Positions 45,320-55,076 of a stretch of DNA of 64,000 nt are shown piece by piece (the stretch's first letter is position 1; every line of letters starts with the position of its first letter). This stretch comes from Atkinsonella hypoxylon. Taxonomy: Eukaryota; Ascomycota; Sordariomycetes; Hypocreales; Clavicipitaceae. The notes below the pieces were generated by a model. It did not search any database and was not told the origin of the DNA. It saw only the letters and a program-made list of their open reading frames with translations. The stretch spans positions 62,001-126,000 of the forward strand of contig JFHB01000037.1 in NCBI GenBank assembly GCA_000729835.1, given 5' to 3'. Made by a program: the position numbers and the translations under genes.

Positions 45320-46676
45320 GGGACATATGGTTGTTGGTGTGAACATCCGACTCTTTGCGTAGAGATTGTTGGGCAAGGTCTGAATTAGATACGGCTAAGT
45401 CCAAAAGATCCCCAATCTGACCATTGTCAGGAGAAACATGATGATTTGAGTGTGCAAATATCAGTCACTTGGCAACACCATCCCAATCATCGGAGGACTT
45501 GGCTGCCGCGCAAAGCTGACGGCAGTCGTGACCACATTTCAACAGAAAGGACGATCACAGCGAGCAGGAGGGAGGGTGATACAAAGAAGCACAAGCAATT
45601 ACACGATAGGGTAGCCAGTTGAGCTTGAGAGCAATTTTGTCTGCCTGTTTCTGAACTTCTGCATTTTCTCTATCAGGTAGAGAGCAGCAAACATGGCTCG
45701 GTAATGAGGTAATCGATACTGGGCACGCATCCTTACTGCAGCGACTCCAAATGCCGCACCTAGTGTGGAAACCCATCCATTCGCTGATACCAAGGCAGAT
45801 AAGTCCGCACTCCGCTATCTTGATTTCACCGGAGCAGAAGGGGTTTGCGAAGCCTGCAGATGTATGGGCGGTGTGGGCCACATGTGTGGGCCACATGGTC
45901 TTATGAATGATGTGAGAAGAGGTCGAGCATCGTGGGCTAACAGGACCTACGGAGCAACATGTCGGAATAATAACAGTTCTCCTGGGGGCTTTCAGCTGCC
46001 TTGTCGCTAATCTGCCTATCTGGTACACACTCCAGACAGAAGATACGGGAAGCGCCTCGGGCCTGTGGGGGACATGGAGAGAATTTTTAACTCCAAGTCT
46101 GGTTCTGGTCTGGCTGGTCTGGCTGGTCTGGCTGGTGCTTTTTTTCTTCAAGGGCAGTAGCGAATCACTTGACGAGCAAGTAATTTTGTATCTTTCCATT
46201 GGCTGGCGGCGTCTTCATGGAGCCCAGGCCGGAACGGATACTGTGCAGGCGGCCTGGCCTGGTGGTTCCAGCTCGGTGGAACCCCGCCAGACGAAGCCGT
46301 TATACACCCCTGTTATACAAGCCACTACGGAATATACGGGCCACGGCTGCTTAGTTGAGGCCACTAAGTCCACTATTGGGAGGGGACAGTTCCTCCTCCG
46401 GTGGGCAAGGACAGGGATTCTTTCAGGTGACGGGACAGCAAGCGACCGGACAATCAATTTTCTCTCCTTTTCTTGTCTTCTGTTCCCGTCACCTCTTTAA
46501 TCCCCGTCTTCGAGTCTTCCTGCTCCGTCAACACCAGCAGCTTCTTTGGGCACTTGCCGCCGCGTGCACAACCCTTGGGTTTCCTCGTTGCCATCTAACA
46601 TTGTCAATTCGTTTTCGGAACCAATCCCCAATTCGGCGTTGCTTCTCGCTGCAGCCACCACCGGTCATCGCCCACC
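45320..46676. other. Intergenic region upstream of cytochrome b5
   Basis: A minus-strand frame at 45555-46199 shows no recognisable domain. The last ~190 bp before the b5 start are CT-rich, as expected of a fungal leader. A TCTGGCTGG repeat is listed separately. Confidence 0.5.
46108..46136. repeat. 9-bp tandem repeat (TCTGGCTGG)x3
   Basis: Three near-perfect copies of TCTGGCTGG. Confidence 0.88.
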
Positions 46677-47380
46677 ATGTCTACCACCAAAGAGCTGACC
46701 TACCAAGATGTCGCTGAGCACAACACCAAGAAGGACATCTATGTTGTGATTCACGACAAGATCTACGACTGCAGCCAGTTTATTGATGAGCACCCGTACG
46801 CTGTTGCCGACCTGCTTTAAACAATAACCTTGCCCCTATTTCTCGTTGACCGACCCTCTTCTGGCTCGGAGTCTTGTTGCGCGAAACGGATCGGCACACT
46901 GTCGCCCGCCCGTTCGCTTGAATACTTTACTTTAGTCGAGTGCATCATTGAAGACAAGAAGCTAACAGGTTGATAGAGGTGGTGAGGAAGTCTTGCTGGA
47001 CTGCGCTGGCCAGGATGCCACCGAGGCTTTCGAGGATGTTGGCCACAGCGACGAGGCCCGTGAGACCTTGGACAAGCTCCAGGTCGGAGTCTTAAAGCGC
47101 CAGGTGAGTTCACACATCTGCCATTTTTTGGGGGTTTTTGTTGATCCGCGTTCTTTGACATCGAGATCGGACATGAGCTAATGACGCCTCGTCTCTGCAG
47201 CCCGGTGACCCTGCCCCCAAGACCGCCACCGCTGCTGGCTCTGGTCCTTCGTCCAGTAGCAGCGATAACACAGGTGTCAGCATCGGCTTCTACTTGATTC
47301 TGCTCGTCGGTGGTGCCATTGGTTATTTCGCCTTTCAGTACATGACCAAGCAAGAGCAGGCCAAGACGGGTGCCGCTTAA
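46677..47380 (+). CDS. CYB5: Cytochrome b5, ER tail-anchored
   Basis: Exons 46677-46795, 46977-47103 and 47201-47380 give 141 residues. It passes electrons to lipid desaturases, sterol enzymes and P450s at the ER. The heme domain has YQDVAEHNTKKDIYVVIHDK, YDCSQFIDEHPGGEEVLL and DVGHSDEAR. The two axial His are those in DEHPGG and GHSDEA, and the first intron falls directly after that His codon. A Ser/Ala-rich linker leads to one C-terminal helix (GFYLILLVGGAIGYFAFQYM) and a short polar end, the tail-anchor layout. Introns have GTACGC and GTGAGT donors and TAG/CAG acceptors. Size equals that of fungal microsomal b5. Confidence 0.96.
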
Positions 47381-48288
47381 ACCTACGAGTAGCTGGTATG
47401 ATTTTTCAAACTTGGGTTTTTGTACCGAAAGAAACTGATGTTAAGAGACGGCGCGATGGGTAGCACCAGGGTTTTGTTGCAATTGCATGATTCACGCGAC
47501 GAGTAGTGCATGTAAAACGGCGACGCAGACCGGCGTTCAACGAAGTCGAGTACTATAGATGCATGACCCGGTGGAGGGTTGGAGCGGACAATTATATTGG
47601 GGTGCTTTCGGCATGGACTTGGGAGTGTCACAGTGCTTTGGTGTTTCTCTTGATGAAGCTAGCGGCTGGTTCCTGGTCACTTAAATATTAGATGTTGTCC
47701 ACGGGGCATCTACTCTCTATAGGATGAGATGTTTTGTAATGGATTTTTGATTACAACGCTTGTCCTGTCCTCTTTGCAGTAAAAGGGTGTCAACGATGAT
47801 ATCTTGAATCTGGAGCTGATGCTGGCCAGCACCAACTCTACTTCACAAGAGACGATCCCATCGCGGTACCAGGTTTGGTCGGGGCACGGGGTGCGGTGGG
47901 CTGACGAATTGGCGTGAATGGATGATCATCATGTTTGATAAGAATGGGTCATCTACAGACTCGGCAGACTTCCATGAGTGAGTTTTTTAGGAAGAATTCT
48001 CGGAAGAAAAGCACAACAGGGTGACAATGTTGAATGAGTAATGCAGTGCAGTGCGGCCGCACAGGGTGTCCGCATTTCTGCCGCTACGACCAGCCAATCA
48101 CAGCTCCATGCCCCCCCCCCCAAACAGTGACAGAACGTCAAAGCTCCATTTCAGACATCACCAACCTCGAACTCTCTTCTGCGTTCTTCCACCTGCCACA
48201 GCTGCACTTCGTCACCACGGGCTTCATCTCCGTCTCCCCTCCGTACCCGCGCGATTCTGAAACAGGCGCCCCATCAACCCGAACAGCC
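47381..48288. other. Intergenic region upstream of TFIIE beta
   Basis: The last 255 bp (48034-48288) are open in frame with the TFIIE-beta coding region and start with an ATG, so a longer N-terminus is formally possible. A C11 run lies at about 48111-48121. Confidence 0.5.
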
Positions 48289-49194
48289 ATGTCATCGTAT
48301 CTCGAAAAACAGTCGTCCGCCTTCCGTGGCACGCTCGCCTCGGCGGCGGCCAAGCTCTCCAATCCGAGCAGCACATCCGCCGGCAAGGCGACATCGCTGG
48401 CGCCCCCGTCGCCGTCCCCCTCTGCCGCATCAGACAGCACGACACCGACGGCCAAGCGGAAGCGCGACATGGCGCCCGAGGTGCCCTTCTCGCAGCCGCA
48501 GCTGACGGGGTATGGGGCCGAAGTGAAGACGCAGATGGCCTTTGCGGTGGAGTATCTCAAGAAGAAGGGGGACCAGAAGAGCATCGCCGACATCATCGAC
48601 CACCTCAGCCTGCGGGCGTACTCGGAGGAGCACAAGCGCGAGCTGGCGGATGGGCTGCGGGGTCACCCCCGCGTCGACTGGAAGCCCGACGCGTCGCTGA
48701 GCGAGCAGACCTGGAAGACGGGCATGTACACCTATCGGCCTGTTATCCGGGGCGTCAAGGAGGGTACGTCCCTGCTTGCGCACCTGCAGCGCAAGAAGGA
48801 TGCCTCTGGCGTGTCGGTGAAGGACCTCAAGGACGGGTGGCCCGACTGCGAGGAGACCCTCGCTGCGCTGGAGAAGGAGCACAAGATTCTCGTTGTCCGC
48901 ACCAAGAAGGACAACTTCCCTCGGTACGTCTGGGCCGACGATCCCTCGCTGCACCATGCTGTCCAGCCCGAGTTCCAGGTCATGTGGCATCGGGTTCCGA
49001 TTCCTAGCGTCGAGGACATGCATCGCAAGCTGGTCAATGTCGGGCAGAAACCTACGAGCGAGGACCCTCTCAAGCTCCAGCAGGCGGCCAGCAAGCCCAA
49101 GGTTCAGAAGAAGAGGGCTAGTAAACGAGGCGGTAAGGCGACTAATGTGCACATGGCGCACTTGTTGCAAGACTTTAGTCACATTCGGAGATGA
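48289..49194 (+). CDS. TFA2: Transcription initiation factor IIE subunit beta
   Basis: Single exon, 301 residues from MSSYLEKQSSAFRG. With TFIIE alpha it recruits and regulates TFIIH at RNA polymerase II promoters. A Ser/Pro/Thr-rich N-terminus (to about 60) precedes the first winged-helix core: KTQMAFAVEYLKKKGDQKS, IADIIDHLSL and DGLRGHPRVDWKPD. A second winged-helix-like unit follows: TSLLAHLQRKKDASGVSV, KDLKDGWPDCEETLAALE and ILVVRTKKDNFPRYVWADD. VMWHRVPIPSVEDMHRKLV and a basic C-terminus (KPKVQKKRASKRGG) complete the fungal Tfa2 pattern. I chose the ATG at 48289 because fungal homologues begin at this kind of sequence. The in-frame ATG at 48034 would add 85 low-similarity residues. Confidence 0.93.
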   Translation: MSSYLEKQSSAFRGTLASAAAKLSNPSSTSAGKATSLAPPSPSPSAASDSTTPTAKRKRDMAPEVPFSQPQLTGYGAEVKTQMAFAVEYLKKKGDQKSIADIIDHLSLRAYSEEHKRELADGLRGHPRVDWKPDASLSEQTWKTGMYTYRPVIRGVKEGTSLLAHLQRKKDASGVSVKDLKDGWPDCEETLAALEKEHKILVVRTKKDNFPRYVWADDPSLHHAVQPEFQVMWHRVPIPSVEDMHRKLVNVGQKPTSEDPLKLQQAASKPKVQKKRASKRGGKATNVHMAHLLQDFSHIRR

Positions 49195-49824
49195 CCACAT
49201 CTTTCTCTGCCGTCCTGTTTCTTTCTTTATTTCCCTTCTGTTTCCTCTCCCTCTGCCTTTATTTCATCTTGACATTAGCGCCTGGGACATGTCGGAGTTT
49301 GATCGATTTGGAACCCTTGTCAGTGGTACAGCATGGTTCTTTTTTTTTGCTTTTTTTGCCGTTTGCCCGTTTGTTAATCCTTGGGTGCGCGAGTCGGTCT
49401 TGGCGTTTACAGATTAGGACCCGTGGGGGCAAAGGCCACACACAGTAAAAGTTGCGAGGAGAACTGCATTCATGGCGTTTCGGGGACTCTACGACAAAAT
49501 TCTCAAACTCGTTGCGTATTTCCTAGTCTATTTTTCATCGGCTTTTTTCTTAGTAAATCCAGTATCAATTCAACTTGGGGGACTTTTTCCATTTCTTGAC
49601 GCCTTGATAGCATCAACGTTGCTGAAATGTTTTCAATTGCGCTAAGGAAACGTTTATGTGAACGATCGTGTGCTGTATCTCGTGCGAGAAAGACACACAA
49701 AGTGCGCTTAAAGGAACAAAGCCATCACATGTCATCAACGATGTGTCATCCCGTGCTCCCGACTCCTCTTCATACAGTTCATTGTGTCGCGGGGTATCAA
49801 CCATTAACCGTAGTTTTCGTGTCG
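49195..49824. other. Convergent 3' region of TFA2 and the DsbA-like gene
   Basis: T-rich tracts at about 49339-49360 and elsewhere. No further gene. Confidence 0.6.
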
Positions 49825-50757
49825 TTATTTACGCATCAGCCTCGCTTCACAGCAGCGGGATCCAGCTTCCCCCCTCACATTGCCTTGTTCGCGTTGATAC
49901 AAGCCGACGTTTTCCTTCCAAATCCTGTCAAACAGCTTCTCGAACACTTCCATCTCCTGGTACCCGCCCACTTTGTACTTGCCCATGACGGTCACACAGG
50001 GGACTGCCTCCATGCCCTTCTTCTCGACAGCCTCCTCGACTTCCTGGTCGACGAGGCGGCCGTAGTCACCGTTCTGGAGATCAAACCGCACCACGTCTGC
50101 AGGAAGCCCCGCTACCTCGCTGCCCAAGCTGACGAGGAACCCTTCGTCGGAGGTGTCCTGGCCATGGAGAAAGTGTGCCCGGAACAGGGCTTCGACAACA
50201 CGTGCCTGGGCTGCTGGCCCGCGATGACGGAGGGTGTTGGCGATCAGGATCTGCGAGGCACGTGACGGTCCGGTCACGCCCGCCAGGGAGAACTTGAGGC
50301 CATATTTGGCGCCGATGGCGTTGACGCGATCGAAGTGCGCTTTGACATTGACTGGGCCGCCGCACCATGCGTCGTATAAGGCCATCTTGTCGCATTCTTG
50401 CGTTGGTCTGTTAGTAAGAGTTTTATACGCCGCCGAGTCCGCTGTATACGGTTGACAGGCTGTTGATCAGAATCCCACACGGGGCGCGGAGATTAACTTA
50501 CTTGTTTTGAACACTGGGTTGAGACAAAAGGATTTCCACACTACTTCGAACTCGATCTCGGGATGCTCAGCTTCGAATCGTCTCGCGGCGGTCTCTAGGC
50601 TGTGCTTCTGGATCCAGCACCAAGTACAGAGGGTATCTGAGAACACCTCGATGGGAATCAGGAGCCGTTGGGGTAACATTGCATCCGACGAGGACCCTCC
50701 TTGGATTCGCGGTTCACATTCAGCGTCAACCCCGAAAAGCTCCGGATATGGCTTCAT
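49825..50757 (-). CDS. DsbA/FrnE-like thiol oxidoreductase
   Basis: Exons 49825-50396 and 50502-50757 give 275 residues. The thioredoxin-like core starts at LLIPIEVFSDTLCTWCWIQK, with a CTWC (Cys44-x-x-Cys47) redox pair in the position used by FrnE-type proteins. KSFCLNPVFKT, the helical insertion (RASQILIANTLRHRG, VVEALFRAHFLHGQDTSD) and the cis-Pro loop AVPCVTVMGKYKVGGYQ complete the DSBA (2-hydroxychromene isomerase-like) fold. Such fungal proteins are usually annotated as thioredoxin-domain or protein-disulfide isomerases; substrates are unknown. There is no signal peptide, so the protein is probably cytosolic. The 105-bp intron (GTAAGT donor, CTAAC branch) ends with an AAG acceptor, giving KTKCDKMALYDAW. 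A second Met at position 27 is an alternative start. Confidence 0.88.
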
Positions 50758-51142
50758 GAGGTGTTATTGTTCAAGGTTGCTTGCGAATGACTTTTTTTCC
50801 CTGGATCTTTCAGCCACAGCGCACGCAGTACGTCAAACATCCCGAGGGAGACCTCAGATACTGGCTACAAAAGTCACATTGATCTAGAGAAGCCGCCGCG
50901 TGTTATAGTCAACTGATGGAGATGACTTCCTGGGAGGTGAAGTAGTGTGGGAACAGAAGGAGGAGCTTTTGACTGAGGTAAGTCGTCGGGTCGAGTGCTA
51001 ACTATGCTAGTAGAGATTGAGATTCCGATATGGAATCAAATATATACCCAACAGTCAATCCTCTTGCGGTGAGGCTACCTCTCGTGGGCTTATAGCAAGA
51101 ATCAGCGTGTGAAGATTCTCAAGAGATCGGGAGGGTCGGCTC

Positions 51143-51186
51143 GCCTTTGTCCAAGGCCGAGGTGGTTAAAGAGGGTAAGGATGTGA
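51143..51186 (+). pseudogene. 44-bp stray copy of E1-beta coding sequence
   Basis: Positions 51143-51186 match 43170-43213 of the branched-chain E1 beta exon at 43 of 44 bases (C to A at one site). Similarity ends abruptly on both sides. The copied codons read PLSKAEVVKEGKDV, corresponding to PLSKAEVVKAGKDV in the source. There is no reading frame, splice context or poly(A) tail around it, so it is a fragment, not a gene. An origin as filler DNA captured during break repair is an inference. Confidence 0.85.
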
Positions 51187-51501
51187 ACGCGGACAGATTT
51201 CCTTTCGATGGAAAAGAGGACAAACTAGACAGTCCGCCGTTTGCCTAGGATTGTGGCGCCGGCCGCCAGTTGGTTGGAAAGGCAGCACCACATCACCAAC
51301 CGGCCAACAGATGAAGACCGCAATCAGCATACTGTATGTACAACACCCTTGGATCACCACATCGCACACAAGGGATACACCGAGGCATCTTGCCTGAAAT
51401 AGGCTACTTTGTTCCCCTCAACCTCCGGAGCAGACTACTAATCCGAATATCCAAGGTGGGTGGAATCGGGTTGAGGTTCTGCGCTTACTGTAAGGAGAAA
51501 G

Positions 51502-51526
51502 AAAAAAAAAAAAAAAAAAAAAAAAA
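51502..51526. repeat. A25 homopolymer
   Basis: Twenty-five consecutive A, the longest homopolymer noticed in the window. Confidence 0.9.
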
Positions 51527-53652
51527 GAGGAGACCCAACAGAGTCCAGGATGGATTTGTCGGAGTCAGCCAGCCTGATTACTGATCACGCTGTCGACACC
51601 CTACCCAAAAACGGTTCAGCCATCCACTCTCCGTCTTGGACCCTGCTTCCGAGTATGAGAGGTGGTGCTTCCCTCATTACATCGGGAACAAGGTAGTGAT
51701 GCATCGCCAGGAAATCGCCCGTGGAATAAATAATAAACGTTGGTGGTGAGACACCCAAGTTTTTGGTCCAGACCGGGAATAACGAAGATGCTGTCAAGTC
51801 AAGTCCCCTCTTGCCCCTCTTCCCCCCGCCCCCCCACTCTTCGCCCCTCTTTCCCAACAATGGAAAAAAAAAAAATTTAAGTGAAATAAGAAAAAAAAAA
51901 AACTATAACCGCCACCCCAAACCCCACATTCATCACTTTCTTTGACGTCATCCGTGCTTGCCTGTCTACGTTTCTTATCGCACGTCTTACAACCCCCACC
52001 GGCTTTAAGGTGCCGTTAATCAAGGGCATTCCAGTCTATTATTGTCGGTAGTAGCCTAAACGCGTTATATAGAGGTTTAGCGTGTAGTTAGTTCATGTTT
52101 TCGAAGGTTACCCAGGGCACTCGGGCTGCGCCTAATCACCAGCAATAAAAGTCGTCCACCATGTAAAAATGTACCTGGAGCCTTATCTAATAAGAGTCAC
52201 CGTTAACTATCTCGAGCACAAAAGCGTCCACAACCGAAAATGAATTGATAATGTAATATAGTATAAAAATAGCGTCTCAGGCGCCCTTCACAAGGATCAA
52301 TTTTCAAGTGCAATTGGTTGATCCGGGTGCTCACGTCGAGTGGCTTGCTTTGGTGTTGTACCAGACGGCACTGTGTCATGCACATGACTACTCTACTAAT
52401 CCGAGAAATATGAAATGCATTTATCTCGGGCCGCCAGGCTTGCATGTTCCCCTTGCCAAGTCAATCACAGATCAATTGCGTTGCAACTCACTGTAGGCAT
52501 CCAGTAGGCATCCAGTAACTACCTTCGCTACCACGTGAAGCCGTGGAGGCCACCAGGATCACAAATGACTTGCTTGGCAGTACTCCGTACACGTCGATAA
52601 ACAGCCTTCGGCTTGATCTAATAGCCGCTTAGATTGGTTGGTTTCTAGCGCGACTCACATAGCGACTGCGCCGTATTCGAACGCAATGATGCTGTACTTG
52701 GGGTTTGACTCTGGTTACATTGATCATTACGTGGCAGGTCTGCCTCATTTTCGTTGGCAGCTTCGCCACTAGTTTAACAGCAGCAATTGACCCAGTGTCT
52801 TTCGTAACAGCACGCATCTTGAGCATAATTTTGTTCCCAGAACCAATATCCACCTGTGACAAGCACAGGACATGCTTCTGGAAAGTTTCAGCATGGTGTG
52901 CTATAAAAGCAACATTACTAGCGTTCAGTATAGACTGCTAACTTTGTGACATTTAGTTCAGGTCTTTTCGAGACCTTCACCATGCAGGTAGTCAATGATA
53001 TTGCTGTATCTTTTACCATGTTCGCCTATTCACACTACAGCTCAGACAGCGCCAGTAAACACATCTGGCGACATGAAGATAAATTTTTCTGTAATGTTGC
53101 GCAAACCCTTTACGCCTATCCCCAATGCTTGACGAAGCTCGAAATCTGAGCAACAAAACCAACCGACGTCAAATTCGTGAAATGGTAGCTTGCCTCTACC
53201 GCTCTAAGTCCCAGCCAAATACGGAGCACAAGGGAAAAGGACAGGAAACTAAACACACACAACTAAAGTAGAGGGAGAAATGTGGAGGTAGAAGTTGGTC
53301 CGGCATCGAGGAGCAACGGCCTTAATCACATATAGTAAATTCCTCACCCCCTCTCCAACAACAACCAAAACAAAGGGGGGAAAGAGGCAAGCGACGAGTA
53401 TATGAAGCTTTGTCATCGTAGCTTCCCTGACCCGTGGCGAAGGCTCAATAGAAAGATACATTATGAAAAAAGAAATGGGTGAAGAAGCAAAAGGAAACGT
53501 TTAAATGACCAATAACAAGTTTTCGGCAATCCTAAGTAGTCTAATTCTTGTTGAGTTTGCGAAAGCAAAATGATGGGGTATCGGTGGACCATAATCGGCC
53601 CCTGCTTCTGATGATTCTAGAAATGAATATCCACAAGCTACATTTGGTCTTC

Positions 53653-55076
53653 CTATGCCATATGTACGAGCCCAGGCTCTGTGCTTTGCGGGCGGCGCAT
53701 TTGAGGTGCAGCTGTGTAATACATCTGATTCAACGCGGCATTTTGTGAATATGTGTCGGGCTCAGGATATACATAGCTCGCCCCATTCTGAGATGAATGC
53801 ATGTGAGAAGGCGAATGCCAGCCGATACTGGTCATATGAGGGCTCCCGCCACTACTTCCGGGGCCGGGTGGATGGTGCTCTAAATTGGGCTCAAGGATTG
53901 GCGGTGGTCCGTACGTGTTTGGGTGCGATGTTGGCCGCATGCCGTTGTTGTTGCTGTAACCATTCGAAGCTGTTGGATTAGGACTACCAACGCCACGCAT
54001 ATGCAGAGGAAGTGATCCTGTTTGCTGCAGATATTGGAACTCGCCTTGGTGGCGATGCGCGCCATTTGCTGCCCCCATATCCATGCTAGGAGACATAGAC
54101 ATAGTCCGATGGCTTGGAGATGGTGTTGTCATGGGAGATCCATGGCTAGAAAGGTGATCCCCGTCCGCCCTCGTTCGAGTCCCCCCTTTCTGTGCCTTGG
54201 ATGCCGCGAGCGCAGCCGCGGTGGCAACTGCTGCTTCCTCAATCGTGCCGCTGTGGTGGTTTTGATGTCTTGTGAGAGTTGTGCGGCGTGTGAAAGTTTT
54301 CTGGCAATCAGCGTAGGGGCACTTGTACGGCCGATTGCCCGTATGCGTTCGTCTATGGCGAGCTAGTGAACTGCTATCACTGAACCGCTTCAGTGGCCAA
54401 ATTCGTTAGCGACAGCACTATGAAAAGTACATGCAGACGCCGCTTACCTTAGCACACGTTTCACAGTGATGAGGTTTCTCGCCTGTATGGACGCGTTTGT
54501 GGACGGTGAGTGCCGATCTCTGAATGAAGTGCTTGTTGCACCCAGGATGATCGCAGGCATGCGGTCGAAGACCGGTATGGATTCTTTCTGAAGATAGGTT
54601 CAGTAGGTCTACCTTTGCTAATGCATGTTGGCAGTATCATACGTACCATGGCGGGCAAGGTCACTACGGCGTGCGAAGCTTTTATTACAAGTTCCACACA
54701 AAAACGTCTTTGTCTGTTGAGATGGGGATTGTTGCTGCTGGGGCATGTGATGCATGGTCATGTTATGGACTGTGCCCATTGCCCCAGGCAAGTCTGCGAA
54801 AGTATTGAGGGTCATTTGGCCAGTCATCGGATTCGGTATGTGCATGGGCGCCTGCATCGCACTCGGTGAGGGGTAGGATCTGGCGATGCTGTGCGAAGTC
54901 GAGTACGACGAATGCTCAGACATATGGGGAGAAACCGAGCGCTCCATACTCGGTTCGTTTTTCACGAGGGAGAGATGAGGTTGATTATATTCGCCGGCAG
55001 CTCCAATAAACTGTGGGTGAGGAAAATGTTGTATGACTGAGCCACCTTTGCTATTCAGCATGTTCATCAACTCCAT
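53653..55076 (-). CDS. con7: C2H2 zinc-finger transcription factor, Con7-like
   Basis: Exons 53653-54387, 54448-54587 and 54647-55076 give 434 residues. Four C2H2 fingers are visible: FLCGTCNKSFARRSDLARH, ACDHPGCNKHFIQRSALTVH, HCETCAKRFSDSSSLARH and KCPYADCQKTFTRRTTLTRH. The introns interrupt finger 1 and finger 3, with GTACGT and GTAAGC donors, and removal restores each finger and the TGEKP-type linkers. GTIEEAAVATAAALAASKA follows directly, as in the Con7 family. The N-terminus (MELMNMLNSKGG, then Met/His/Pro/Gln-rich) and the C-terminus (Ser/Pro/Asn/His-rich, ending EPGLVHMA) are disordered. Con7 in plant pathogens controls conidium shape and infection-related genes. The role here is inferred from the fingers. 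A noncoding leader with further introns may extend past 55.1 kb. Confidence 0.87.

Larger units (their letters stand above)
50758..53652. other. 2.9-kb non-coding region
   Basis: Upstream of the DsbA-like gene and downstream of the Con7-like gene. It contains a copied E1-beta fragment, an A25 run, an A/T-rich tract at about 51864-51905 and a TACTCCGTA motif at 52581. The stretch 52.0-53.2 kb is AT-richer than average, with no recognisable coding sequence. Confidence 0.5.

Noticed and set aside
48430..49200. 256-codon minus-strand frame opposite TFIIE beta
   Set aside because: Shadow of the GC-rich coding sequence on the other strand; no family resemblance.
42382..50757. A biosynthetic or catabolic gene cluster around E1 beta, cytochrome b5 and the oxidoreductase
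   Set aside because: Neighbours are unrelated housekeeping genes (actin capping, TFIIE beta) with normal spacing and orientation; no core synthase or pathway regulator.
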